Source of the DNA: Anaerolineae bacterium
Lineage (GTDB): Bacteria; Chloroflexota; Anaerolineae; Aggregatilineales; Phototrophicaceae
Direction of reading: 5' to 3'
Assembly (NCBI GenBank): GCA_020848855.1
Contig: JADLHH010000122.1
Location: 1-13,151, forward strand
Length of the DNA: 13,151 nt
Both the position numbers and the translations under genes were made by a program. Positions 1 through 6,084 of this stretch are shown here, piece by piece. A model generated the notes under the pieces. That model did no database searches and was not told the origin of the DNA. It worked only from the letters and a program-made list of their open reading frames with translations. Positions within the stretch are counted from its first letter, which is position 1, and every line of letters begins with the position of its first letter.

Positions 1-13
1 ATCCGCTGTCTAT

Positions 14-33
14 TACTGTAGTCCGATACAGTA
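14..33. promoter_or_regulatory. SOS-box-like operator with leftward promoter
   Basis: A perfect 7-bp inverted repeat, TACTGTA-N6-TACAGTA, has the length, arms and CTG-N10-CAG geometry of the E. coli LexA box. On the minus strand it overlaps an extended -10 element (TGC followed by TATACT, bases 38 to 30), as expected for a repressor site on a promoter firing leftwards, out of the window. No good -35 is visible for that promoter, which an extended -10 can tolerate. The controlled gene may therefore be off the left edge. The box lies about 55 bp upstream of the -35 of the RNase D-like gene, so control of that gene is less direct. LexA boxes of this lineage are not known to me, so assignment to LexA is inference. 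Confidence 0.5.
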
Positions 34-88
34 TAGCACAGGGTATTCGCCTTCATGGATATCACAGGCTGTGTGCCAAAATCCTGAC

Positions 89-118
89 TTGTCAGCAGTG
101 ACCGGGACAGGCGATAAT
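89..118 (+). promoter_or_regulatory. Candidate sigma70 promoter for RNase D-like gene
   Basis: TTGTCA (89-94) and GATAAT (113-118) each match 5 of 6 consensus positions and are separated by 18 bp. Transcription would begin near 125. This puts the GTG at 71 upstream of the transcript and supports the ATG at 197 as the true start. Confidence 0.45.
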
Positions 119-196
119 AAGCAATATGGCTTTTCAGCATGTTCGCAACATTCCTATGCCCATGAATCGGACACTTTTTCGCGGACGAACGCCGTG

Positions 197-1333
197 ATGA
201 CGCTTCCGCCGCCGACCTATATTGATTCCAACGAGGCGCTGGACGCGCTGATCGAATCGCTGCGCGGGGAGACCCTGCTGGCGGTCGATACCGAATCCAA
301 CAGCCTGTACGCCTACCGCGAACGGGTCTGCCTGATCCAGCTTTCTACCCGCACGGCAGATTACCTGATCGACCCGCTCAGCATCGACACGCTGGAGCCG
401 CTGGAGCCGTTGTTCGCCGATGCGTCGGTGGAAAAGGTGTTTCACGCCGCCGAATATGACCTGATGTGCATGAAGCGCGATTTCGGCTTCAGCTTCGAGA
501 ACCTGTTCGACACGATGATCGCCGCGCGAGTATGCGGGCGCAAGCTGATCGGGTTGGGCAGCCTGCTGGACGAAGTGGTGGGCGTGGCGGTCGATAAGAG
601 CCACCAGCGCGACGACTGGGGGATGCGCCCGCTGCCGCCCGACAGCCTGACCTATGCCCAGATCGACACGCACTATCTGCCACTGCTGCACGACCACTTC
701 GTGCAGGAACTTGTCGAGCTGGAGCGGCTGGAAGAAGCGCGCGAAGCCTTCCGCGACGTGTGCCGCGTCCCGGCGGCGCGGCGCGAACCGTTCGATGCCA
801 CCGGCTTCTGGCGCATGAGCCTGCCGAATAACCTGACACGGCGCGAAGCGGCGATCCTGCGCGAAGTGTATGCCCTGCGCGAGCGGATTGCCCAGGAGCG
901 GGACGTGCCGCCGTTCAAGATTTTCCCGGACAGGACTCTAGTTGCGGTGGCGCAGCGCGCCCCGACCCGGCTCAACGACCTGCGGGCGATTGAGGGCATG
1001 TCTCCGGGACAGATTCGGCGCTACGGGCAGACGCTGATCGACGCGGTGGTCGTCGGGCAGCACGCCGACCTGCCAACGCCGCCGACGCCTGAGCCGCCGA
1101 GCGATCCGGTGGTGGTCGAGCGTTATTCGGCGCTGCGCGAATGGCGCAAGACGCGGGCGCAGGAACGCGGCGTCGAATCTGACGTGATCATCTCGAAGGA
1201 CGCGCTGTGGACGCTGGCGGTGCGCGCGCCGAGCAGCCTTGACGAAATGGACAACGTGCCGGGGCTGGGTCCCTGGCGACGCGCCGTGTACGGCGCGGAA
1301 ATTCTCGCGGTGATTCGCCGCCACCGACGATAA
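197..1333 (+). CDS. rnd: Ribonuclease D-like 3'-5' exonuclease with two HRDC domains
   Basis: This is a DEDDy-family 3'-5' exoribonuclease, the class that trims the 3' ends of tRNA precursors and other small RNAs. From the ATG at 197 it is 378 aa, close to the 375 aa of E. coli RNase D. ExoI is AVDTES (D31, E33), ExoII is HAAEYD (D88) and ExoIII is YAQID (Y153, D157), so all catalytic acids and the DEDDy tyrosine are present. Two HRDC nucleic-acid-binding domains follow (about 213-285 and 307-375), joined by a proline-rich linker near 291-304. The frame stays open back to a GTG at 71, but the extra 42 residues resemble no part of the family and a promoter lies inside them. No good SD precedes 197, so the start is only moderately sure. 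The next gene begins 39 bp downstream, suggesting cotranscription. A DNA-directed role is possible because HRDC domains also occur in RecQ helicases. Confidence 0.88.
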   Translation: MTLPPPTYIDSNEALDALIESLRGETLLAVDTESNSLYAYRERVCLIQLSTRTADYLIDPLSIDTLEPLEPLFADASVEKVFHAAEYDLMCMKRDFGFSFENLFDTMIAARVCGRKLIGLGSLLDEVVGVAVDKSHQRDDWGMRPLPPDSLTYAQIDTHYLPLLHDHFVQELVELERLEEAREAFRDVCRVPAARREPFDATGFWRMSLPNNLTRREAAILREVYALRERIAQERDVPPFKIFPDRTLVAVAQRAPTRLNDLRAIEGMSPGQIRRYGQTLIDAVVVGQHADLPTPPTPEPPSDPVVVERYSALREWRKTRAQERGVESDVIISKDALWTLAVRAPSSLDEMDNVPGLGPWRRAVYGAEILAVIRRHRR

Positions 1334-1372
1334 AAGGCGGGGCGAGTCCGACAAGAAGTAAGGAATATGCCA

Positions 1373-2776
1373 ATGCGTATCTCATTTTACGGCGCGGCGC
1401 GCACGGTGACCGGCTCGCAGCACCTGATCGAGGTCAACGGCAAGCGAATTCTGCTCGACTGCGGACTGTACCAGGGCAAGCGTGCCGAAGCCTACGAGCG
1501 CAACCGGCATCTGCCGTTCGAGGCGGCGTCGGTGGACGTGATGGTGCTGTCGCACGCGCACATCGACCATTCCGGCAACATCCCGAATCTGGTCAAGAGC
1601 GGCTACCGGGGCGACATCATCTCGACATTTGCCACGCGCGACCTGTGCGCGTCGATGCTGCTCGACAGCGGGCACATTCAGGAGCGCGACGTGGAGTTCG
1701 TCAACAAGCGGCGCAAGCGCGGCGAACCGCCGGTTGACCCGATCTACACGCAGCAGGACGCCGAAAAGAGCCTGGACTCGTTTTCGACGCAGGGCTACGA
1801 CCGCCCGCGTATGATCGCGCCCGGCGTGACGCTGACGTTCAGGGATGCCGGGCACATGCTCGGCAGCGCGTTCGTGGTGCTGGACATCGAAGATCAGGAC
1901 GAGAAACGCGATTACCGGCTGGTGTTCAGCGGCGATCTGGGGCGCGCGGGGATTCCGATCATCCGCGACCCGCAGACTATCGACGGCGCGGACTACCTGA
2001 TCATGGAAAGCACCTACGGCGACCGGCTGCACCCGCCGTATGAAGACGACACCAAGCAGATGGAACGGATCATCGTCGAGACGTACAAGCGCGGCGGCTC
2101 GGTGGTTGTGCCGGCGTTCGCCGTTGGGCGGACGCAGCAGTTGGTGTATTCGCTGCACCAGCTTCGGCTGAAGGGCGACATCCCCGACATGCCGGTGTTC
2201 GTGGACAGCCCGCTGGCGATTGACGTGACCGCCGCCTTCCGACTGCATCCCGAATGCTACGACGACGAAATCCGGGCGTTCATTAACCGCGATAACGGTC
2301 GGCTCGACCCGTTCGGCTTCGATGACCTGACCTATACCCGTTCGACCGAAGCCAGCAAGAAGCTCAACTTTTTGCGCGAACCGGCGATCATCATCGCCGC
2401 CAGCGGCATGGCGGAAGCCGGGCGAATCCTGCATCACCTGCGCAACCGCATCGAAGACCCGCGCACGACGGTGCTGATCGTCGGCTTTCAGGCGGAAAAC
2501 ACGCTGGGGCGGCGGCTGGTCGAGCACGCCAAAGAGGTGCGCATCTTCGGCGACATGTACCAGAACCGGGCGAACGTCGAAGTGCTGACCGGTTTCAGCG
2601 GGCACGCCGACCGTGATGAACTGCTCGACTGGGTAGGCGCGATGGTGCGCAAGCCTAAGCGAACGTTTCTCGTTCACGGCGAGCCGGAAGCGCAATACGC
2701 GCTGGCGGACGCGCTCAAGGCGCGTTTCAACTTGCCGGTGGACGTGCCCGACTGGAAACAAAAGGTGGAGGTGTAG
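1373..2776 (+). CDS. Beta-CASP metallo-beta-lactamase RNase (CPSF/YSH1-like)
   Basis: This is a zinc-dependent nuclease of the beta-CASP metallo-beta-lactamase fold, 467 aa from the ATG at 1373. Metal-ligand motifs are HAHIDH (61-66), GHMLGS (H161) and FSGDLG (D188). The beta-CASP cap carries motif A ESTYGDR (212-218), motif B in PAFAVGRTQ (247-255) and the GFSGHAD segment (407-413). Motif C is histidine (H435, in LVHGE); in this superfamily a histidine there marks RNA-acting members, while DNA-repair members such as SNM1/Artemis have valine. It is therefore predicted to be an RNase that could act endo- or exonucleolytically. AGGA at 1361-1364 lies 8 nt before the ATG at 1373 but only 2 nt before the alternative ATG at 1367, and the family usually begins MxIxFxGAAxxVTGS. 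The stop codon lies 2 bp before the next gene, so the two are very likely translated from one mRNA. Confidence 0.9.
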   Translation: MRISFYGAARTVTGSQHLIEVNGKRILLDCGLYQGKRAEAYERNRHLPFEAASVDVMVLSHAHIDHSGNIPNLVKSGYRGDIISTFATRDLCASMLLDSGHIQERDVEFVNKRRKRGEPPVDPIYTQQDAEKSLDSFSTQGYDRPRMIAPGVTLTFRDAGHMLGSAFVVLDIEDQDEKRDYRLVFSGDLGRAGIPIIRDPQTIDGADYLIMESTYGDRLHPPYEDDTKQMERIIVETYKRGGSVVVPAFAVGRTQQLVYSLHQLRLKGDIPDMPVFVDSPLAIDVTAAFRLHPECYDDEIRAFINRDNGRLDPFGFDDLTYTRSTEASKKLNFLREPAIIIAASGMAEAGRILHHLRNRIEDPRTTVLIVGFQAENTLGRRLVEHAKEVRIFGDMYQNRANVEVLTGFSGHADRDELLDWVGAMVRKPKRTFLVHGEPEAQYALADALKARFNLPVDVPDWKQKVEV

Positions 2777-2778
2777 CC

Positions 2779-3174
2779 ATGCCGAGTATCTTCGCCGAAG
2801 AATGGCGCGACTGCCTGCGCGCGCATTACACCTACGTCGTTCGCATGGGCGACCAGGGGACGGAGCGGACGCTGCGCAACGTCATGTTCGAGGCGGGCTT
2901 CGGCGAGGACGAGGTGAAGGAACTGTACGTGCTGGCGACGGCGCACGTCGACGACGTGGGCGCGGGTTTCGTGCCGGACATGGAAATCTTCGAGGAAGGA
3001 AGGCTGCCGGTCGGGGTGGTCGTGCCGGAAATGCCGGAAGCTGTCGAGCGCGAGCCGCTGCCGGACGAAGTCGCCGCCGAACTCGAACCGGAAGCCGATG
3101 AGCCGGAAGCGGCGGACGACGAGGAAGACTCCCCGCCGCCGGAGCCGGATGTCACCCAGCTCAGCCTGTTCTGA
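2779..3174 (+). CDS. Small acidic protein with C-terminal clamp-binding motif QLSLF
   Basis: This 131-aa protein has no family I recognise. Residues 1-75 look folded and alpha-helical (begins MPSIFAEEWRDCLRAHYTYV). Residues about 84-126 form a disordered tail rich in Glu, Asp and Pro. The last five residues are QLSLF, which fits the consensus QL(S/D)LF of bacterial proteins that dock on the DNA polymerase sliding clamp DnaN. Such motifs often sit at the end of a flexible tail, as here. The ATG is 2 bp after the stop of the beta-CASP RNase, and GGAGGT at 2767-2772 provides the SD, so the pair is almost certainly co-expressed. The link to DNA replication or repair is inference from the motif alone. 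No membrane segment, signal peptide or catalytic motif is visible. Confidence 0.8.
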   Translation: MPSIFAEEWRDCLRAHYTYVVRMGDQGTERTLRNVMFEAGFGEDEVKELYVLATAHVDDVGAGFVPDMEIFEEGRLPVGVVVPEMPEAVEREPLPDEVAAELEPEADEPEAADDEEDSPPPEPDVTQLSLF

Positions 3175-3231
3175 CCGAAACGAACCATCTGCCAGCTCGG
3201 ACGGGTGATAGGGACAGACTCCTGTTTTAAT

Positions 3232-3247
3232 TGTGATAAATTTCACT
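3232..3247. promoter_or_regulatory. CRP/FNR-family-like binding site
   Basis: TGTGA-TAAATT-TCACT matches the CRP consensus TGTGA-N6-TCACA at 9 of 10 half-site positions. Its centre (3239.5) is about 43 bp before the start point predicted from the TATACT box, close to the -41.5 of class II activator sites. The regulator itself is not in the window. Confidence 0.5.
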
Positions 3248-3270
3248 AACAGGTAGGGGCGGGTTCATCG

Positions 3271-3276
3271 TATACT
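3271..3276 (+). promoter_or_regulatory. -10 box of the SDR gene promoter
   Basis: TATACT matches TATAAT at 5 of 6 positions. No recognisable -35 exists at 16-18 bp spacing; the CRP-like site takes that position. This is the usual layout of an activator-dependent promoter. Predicted transcription start is near 3283, giving a leader of about 33 nt. Confidence 0.5.
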
Positions 3277-3315
3277 CGAATTAACCAGAAGGTGAGCAAT
3301 TCGAGAAGGATCACG

Positions 3316-4074
3316 ATGATGAAACTCGCAGGAAAAGTTGCATTGATAACGGGCGCCGGTGCGGGTATCGGGCGCGCGACTGCCCGGCTGTTTGTCGAAG
3401 AGGGCGCACAGGTCGTCGCCACGGATCGTTACGCGGAAGGGCTGGAGTCGCTGGTCAAAGAGATCGAGGCGATGGGCTTCCCGCCGCCGACGATTGTTAC
3501 GGGCGATGTCTCCAGCCGCGCCGACGCCGAGACGATGGTCGAGACGGCGCTCAAAGCCTATGGCTCAGTGGATATTGTCGTCAACAACGCCGGGATCATG
3601 GACGAATTCACGCCGCTTGGCGATCTCGACGATGCGCTCTGGCAGCAGGTGTTGGGCGTCAACCTCGACGGACCGATGTACATCTGCCGCAAGGCGCTCG
3701 AAACGATGCTTCCCAAAGGCAAGGGTGCTATCGTGAACGTCAGTTCGGTCGGTGGGCTGTTTGGTGGGCGCGCGGGCGTGAGCTATACCACGTCCAAACA
3801 TGCGCTAATCGGCTTGACGCGCAGCATCGCCTATCACTACGCCAAGAAGGGGATTCGCTGCAACGCCGTCTGCCCCGGCGGGGTAGCGACCAGTATCAGC
3901 ATCCGCAATCCGAATCCGCTGGGTTACGAGCGGCTGCAAACAACGTTCGGGATGGCGGTTCGCCAGGCAGAGGCGGACGAACTGGCGCGGACGATCCTGT
4001 TCCTGGCATCGGATGACTCGTCGTTTGTCAACGGCGAAGTGCTGGTCGCCGATGGCGGCTGGACAGCGGGCTGA
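3316..4074 (+). CDS. SDR family NAD(P)-dependent oxidoreductase
   Basis: This is a classical short-chain dehydrogenase/reductase, 252 aa, a cytosolic oxidoreductase acting on an alcohol/carbonyl pair. The Rossmann glycine motif is TGAGAGIG (12-19). D37 at the end of the second strand favours NAD(H) over NADP(H). The structural NNAG is at 90-93, and the catalytic set is N116, S144, Y157 and K161 (YTTSK). PGG at 187-189 and the C-terminal VADGGWTAG are typical of FabG-like and sugar or alcohol dehydrogenase members. The substrate cannot be told from sequence. GAAGGA at 3305-3310 precedes tandem ATGs at 3316 and 3319 by 5 and 8 nt. The frame is open to a GTG at 3292, but that has no better SD. 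The gene appears monocistronic: it has its own activator-type promoter and a strong terminator 28 bp downstream. Confidence 0.93.
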   Translation: MMKLAGKVALITGAGAGIGRATARLFVEEGAQVVATDRYAEGLESLVKEIEAMGFPPPTIVTGDVSSRADAETMVETALKAYGSVDIVVNNAGIMDEFTPLGDLDDALWQQVLGVNLDGPMYICRKALETMLPKGKGAIVNVSSVGGLFGGRAGVSYTTSKHALIGLTRSIAYHYAKKGIRCNAVCPGGVATSISIRNPNPLGYERLQTTFGMAVRQAEADELARTILFLASDDSSFVNGEVLVADGGWTAG

Positions 4075-4102
4075 CGGCTGATCTTCAACCGGTATCGTGT
4101 GG

Positions 4103-4143
4103 CGCGCTGCTGAATCGCCCGATTCGGCAGCGCGGTTTTGTTT
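4103..4143 (+). terminator. Rho-independent terminator after the SDR gene
   Basis: A 14-bp stem (4103-4116 with 4121-4134, one G-T wobble) closes a GCCC tetraloop and is followed by a T-rich tail, GTTTTGTTT. It ends the SDR transcript and isolates the tadA promoter, which begins at the end of the tail. Confidence 0.85.
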
Positions 4144-4168
4144 CGCCTGCGGTCGATGGGTGTATGAT
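4141..4168 (+). promoter_or_regulatory. Promoter of tadA, predicted leaderless
   Basis: The -10 box TATGAT is at 4163-4168, preceded by TG. TTTCGC at 4141-4146 lies 16 bp upstream in the -35 position. Transcription should start at about 4175-4176, at the A of the ATG at 4176, so the mRNA would have no 5' leader. The same TTTCGC-N14-TG-TATRAT layout stands before the tRNA-Ser gene. Confidence 0.45.
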
Positions 4169-4175
4169 TGCCGGC

Positions 4176-4622
4176 ATGAACGATTACGACTATATGCGGC
4201 TGGCGCTGGCGCAGGCGGAGAAGGCGCTCGTGACCGGGGATGTGCCGATTGGCGCGGTCGCCGTGTACAACGGCGAGGTGATCGGCAGGGGGTACAACCG
4301 CCGCGAAGCCGACCACGATCCGACGGCGCACGCCGAGATGATCGCCATCCGCGAGGCGGCGCATCATCTCGGACGCTGGCGGCTGGACAGCGTGACGCTG
4401 TACTGCACGCTGGAGCCATGTACGATGTGCGGCGGGGCGATGGTGCTGGCGCGGCTGCCGAGGCTGGTTTATGCAGCGGTCGACCTGAAAGCCGGGGCGG
4501 CGGGCAGCATTATCGACGTGGTGCGGCATCCCAGCCTGAACCACCGGGTCGAAGTCATGGGCGGGCTGCTGGCAGACGAGGCGACCGAGCAGCTCCAGGC
4601 ATTTTTCCGGGGATTGCGATAA
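4176..4622 (+). CDS. tadA: tRNA-specific adenosine deaminase TadA
   Basis: TadA deaminates adenosine 34 of tRNA-Arg(ACG) to inosine, which allows one tRNA to read CGU, CGC and CGA. The 148-aa product shows the zinc site HAE (H52, catalytic E54) and PCTMC (C82, C85). It also has the TadA-type GDVPIGAV near the N terminus and LNHRVEV followed by FFRGLR at the C terminus, which separate it from cytidine and guanine deaminases. The in-frame ATG at 4164 overlaps the predicted -10 box, so the ATG at 4176 is preferred. There is no SD before it, consistent with leaderless translation. It is followed by a REP-like hairpin and the tRNA-Ser gene. Confidence 0.9.
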   Translation: MNDYDYMRLALAQAEKALVTGDVPIGAVAVYNGEVIGRGYNRREADHDPTAHAEMIAIREAAHHLGRWRLDSVTLYCTLEPCTMCGGAMVLARLPRLVYAAVDLKAGAAGSIIDVVRHPSLNHRVEVMGGLLADEATEQLQAFFRGLR

Positions 4623-4624
4623 TT

Positions 4625-4650
4625 GGGCATACACATGGGTATGCCCCTAC
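4625..4650. repeat. REP-like hairpin, copy 1
   Basis: GGGCATAC and GTATGCCC form an 8-bp stem with a 6-nt loop, followed by CTAC. The end GCCCCTAC is identical to that of a second hairpin at 6038-6061, while the inner stem bases differ but still pair. The hairpin starts 3 bp after the tadA stop. No T-tract follows, so it is not a standard terminator. Confidence 0.55.
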
Positions 4651-4669
4651 AACAGCGGAAATTCGGGAT

Positions 4670-4697
4670 TTTCGCGCGCCGATGGCTTGTGTATAAT
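4670..4697 (+). promoter_or_regulatory. Promoter of tRNA-Ser(CGA)
   Basis: A perfect TATAAT stands at 4692-4697, with TTTCGC at 4670-4675 and a 16-bp spacer. Transcription should begin about 7 nt downstream, some 5 nt before the mature 5' end of the tRNA. Confidence 0.6.
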
Positions 4698-4708
4698 GCG
4701 CCGCATCG

Positions 4709-4795
<87 letters not shown>

Positions 4796-4802
4796 CACGA
4801 TG

Positions 4803-4830
4803 AAAAGACCGGCAGCGCGCCGGTCTTTTT
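4803..4830. terminator. Bidirectional intrinsic terminator
   Basis: AAAAGACCGGC (4803-4813) pairs with GCCGGTCTTTT (4819-4829) around the loop AGCGC. The arms bring a T-run on the plus strand and, by complement, on the minus strand. It lies between the rightward tRNA-Ser gene and the leftward 287-aa gene that ends at 4837, and can stop both. Confidence 0.85.
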
Positions 4831-4836
4831 GTTTGC

Positions 4837-5700
4837 CTATTCCGCCCGTTCGGACAGATAAAGCCACAACTGGTACTCGTCCGGCTGGATCGGGTCTGCC
4901 GCCAGCGTGAAAAACGCGCTCCAGCGGGACTCGTCCTGCGTCGTGATCCAGGCGCCAGCGGCGAAACGCTCGCCGATCTCGGCGGAAACCGGCTGCCAGT
5001 CGAGCGCGTTTAGCTGATCGATGTATGCCTGCGCGACCTGCGCGACCGGCAAATCGGTCACCAGGACGGCGGTTGACGACACACTGCGCGCGCCGGGGCT
5101 GCCGCCCCCACCACCGCTGCCGGAGCGCCCCAGAATCAGCCGCGCGCCGGACGGCGTCTGCAAATTGGGCATGTATTTGAAGATGTCCACATGCATCATG
5201 GTGCGTGGCTGGCAGGGGTTCGGCTCGTGGGACAGATTGAAGCGGAGCATGGTTATGTCGGCGTCCGCCTTGCTGATGCTCACCATGACCGCCGCCTTCG
5301 CACCCTGATGGCAGTAACGACGCATGACCACCGGCGAATCGACAAAGCCGCGCGCTCCCATCGGAATTTCTTCGACCGGCTGCCAGTCGCGGGCGAGCAG
5401 AAGCTGTTCGCAGGCGGCGTTCGTCTGCTCGACGGATGTTTTGACCGTGAGCAGGATTTCGATGCTGGTCGTCCCACGCACGATGCTGCCAACGATCTGC
5501 GCGTCCGGCGGAAGCGGGATGGGTGCGTCCAGCTCGGCGGGCGGCAGTTGACCGACATAGACGGTAGTGTCGCCCATCAAGCCATGAGCGCCGGTCGTCT
5601 GGGCGAGAAATTCGCGCAAAGCAACTTCGTCGCCGCCGATCACCGCCGCGCGACCGTTTCCTTGTGATGATGATCGCGGATTCGACATCAGAAAATTCAC
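4837..5700 (-). CDS. Protein of unknown function with duplicated domain
   Basis: This 287-aa protein belongs to no family I recognise. It seems to hold two diverged copies of one domain, about residues 58-158 and 176-284. Each has a beta-strand segment, a helix and then DWQPV (105-109 and 234-238), an aromatic/Gly segment and a closing strand pair. Copy 2 has a GSGGGGGS loop near 194-201. There is no signal peptide, membrane segment or catalytic signature, so a ligand- or protein-binding role is conceivable but unproven. The start is the GTG at 5700, because AGGAG at 5711-5707 lies 6 nt before it. The frame is open to a TTG at 5919, but the added 72 residues are low-complexity, have no usable SD and cover a better small ORF. 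It shares an orientation with that small ORF, with 83 bp between them, and ends at the bidirectional terminator. Confidence 0.75.
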   Translation of the reverse strand: MNFLMSNPRSSSQGNGRAAVIGGDEVALREFLAQTTGAHGLMGDTTVYVGQLPPAELDAPIPLPPDAQIVGSIVRGTTSIEILLTVKTSVEQTNAACEQLLLARDWQPVEEIPMGARGFVDSPVVMRRYCHQGAKAAVMVSISKADADITMLRFNLSHEPNPCQPRTMMHVDIFKYMPNLQTPSGARLILGRSGSGGGGGSPGARSVSSTAVLVTDLPVAQVAQAYIDQLNALDWQPVSAEIGERFAAGAWITTQDESRWSAFFTLAADPIQPDEYQLWLYLSERAE

Positions 5701-5783
5701 TATGATCTCCTTTCTCCGTACAGGGGGAGTCGAGTACGTAGAAGTGACGGAGATGATTGGACTTTGAACCGGGCGCGCCGGTT

Positions 5784-5903
5784 CTATTTGCTGCGGCGGA
5801 GCGCTCGACGGCTTGCCCGCCGCATCACCCGATGGCTTACGGTGCGCACGGTCGCGCGCCGACGCCAGAAGGCGAGATGGGGGTGAAGCAGACGGCGAAA
5901 CAT
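5784..5903 (-). CDS. Possible 39-aa arginine-rich small protein
   Basis: An ATG at 5903 is preceded by GGAGG (5916-5912) with an ideal 8-nt spacing, and the frame runs 39 codons to TAG at 5786-5784. The product begins MFRRLLHPHLAFWRRR and ends RRALRRSK. About a third of its residues are Arg or Lys, with several His, a hydrophobic patch near the start and no acidic residue. It could be a nucleic-acid- or ribosome-binding peptide, a membrane-active peptide, or a leader ORF for the 287-aa gene downstream. I do not recognise it. The SD is the strongest of any in this stretch and does not serve another gene, which is the main reason to believe it. Chance is possible, since arginine-rich frames are common in GC-rich DNA. 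Confidence 0.42.
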   Translation of the reverse strand: MFRRLLHPHLAFWRRRATVRTVSHRVMRRASRRALRRSK

Positions 5904-5928
5904 AATAAGTACCTCCCAAAAGATAGCC

Positions 5929-5956
5929 CTGAGTCCTGAGTGCTGAGTGCCGAGTC
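5929..5956. repeat. Four tandem heptamers, CTGAGTS type
   Basis: Four consecutive 7-mers are seen: CTGAGTC, CTGAGTG, CTGAGTG and CCGAGTC. They lie 26 bp upstream of the small-ORF start on the minus strand, inside the 5904-6084 spacer. Short tandem heptamers of this kind are known from cyanobacterial and other large environmental genomes. Function is unknown. Confidence 0.6.
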
Positions 5957-6037
5957 CAGTGACACTAGCAGCACACCGACTCCATCATAACTCTAAAAAG
6001 CGCTATCGGGATAAGCGGGGTTTCGGCGGTGTGGGAA

Positions 6038-6061
6038 GGGCACAGCACGCTGTGCCCCTAC
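6038..6061. repeat. REP-like hairpin, copy 2
   Basis: GGGCACAG (6038-6045) pairs with CTGTGCCC (6050-6057) around CACG, followed by CTAC. The last eight bases, GCCCCTAC, are identical to those of the hairpin at 4625-4650. It sits in the 181-bp spacer between the decarboxylase and the small ORF. There is no T-tract for termination in either direction. Confidence 0.55.
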
Positions 6062-6084
6062 GGATTTGCTTATGCGCGGCGTTG

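Noticed and set aside
63..73. CACAG-G-CTGTG palindrome at the left edge
   Set aside because: Short, single copy, and not placed over any promoter element I can support.
71..196. N-terminal extension of the RNase D-like gene to the GTG at 71
   Set aside because: The 42 added residues match no part of the family, a promoter (89-118) lies within them, and the length from 197 fits RNase D.
1382..2761. Open frame of 459 codons on the minus strand
   Set aside because: It lies fully antisense to the beta-CASP RNase, whose catalytic motifs are all intact. The frame is His/Arg/Val-rich with no motif, as expected of a GC-rich shadow.
3213..3229. ACAG-ACTC-CTGT-TTT as a terminator after the 131-aa gene
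   Set aside because: The stem is only 4 bp, too short to support termination.
4164..4175. ATG at 4164 as the tadA start
   Set aside because: It overlaps the predicted -10 box TATGAT, so it would not be in the mRNA; family length and alignment fit the ATG at 4176.
5766..5784. Hairpin GAACCGG-GCGCG-CCGGTTC as a terminator
   Set aside because: A perfect 7-bp stem, but no T-tract follows on either strand; at most an mRNA structure after the small ORF.
5701..5919. Extension of the 287-aa gene to a TTG at 5919 (360 aa)
   Set aside because: The TTG lies within the SD of the small ORF and has no SD of its own. The extension is low-complexity, while the GTG at 5700 has an AGGAG 6 nt upstream.
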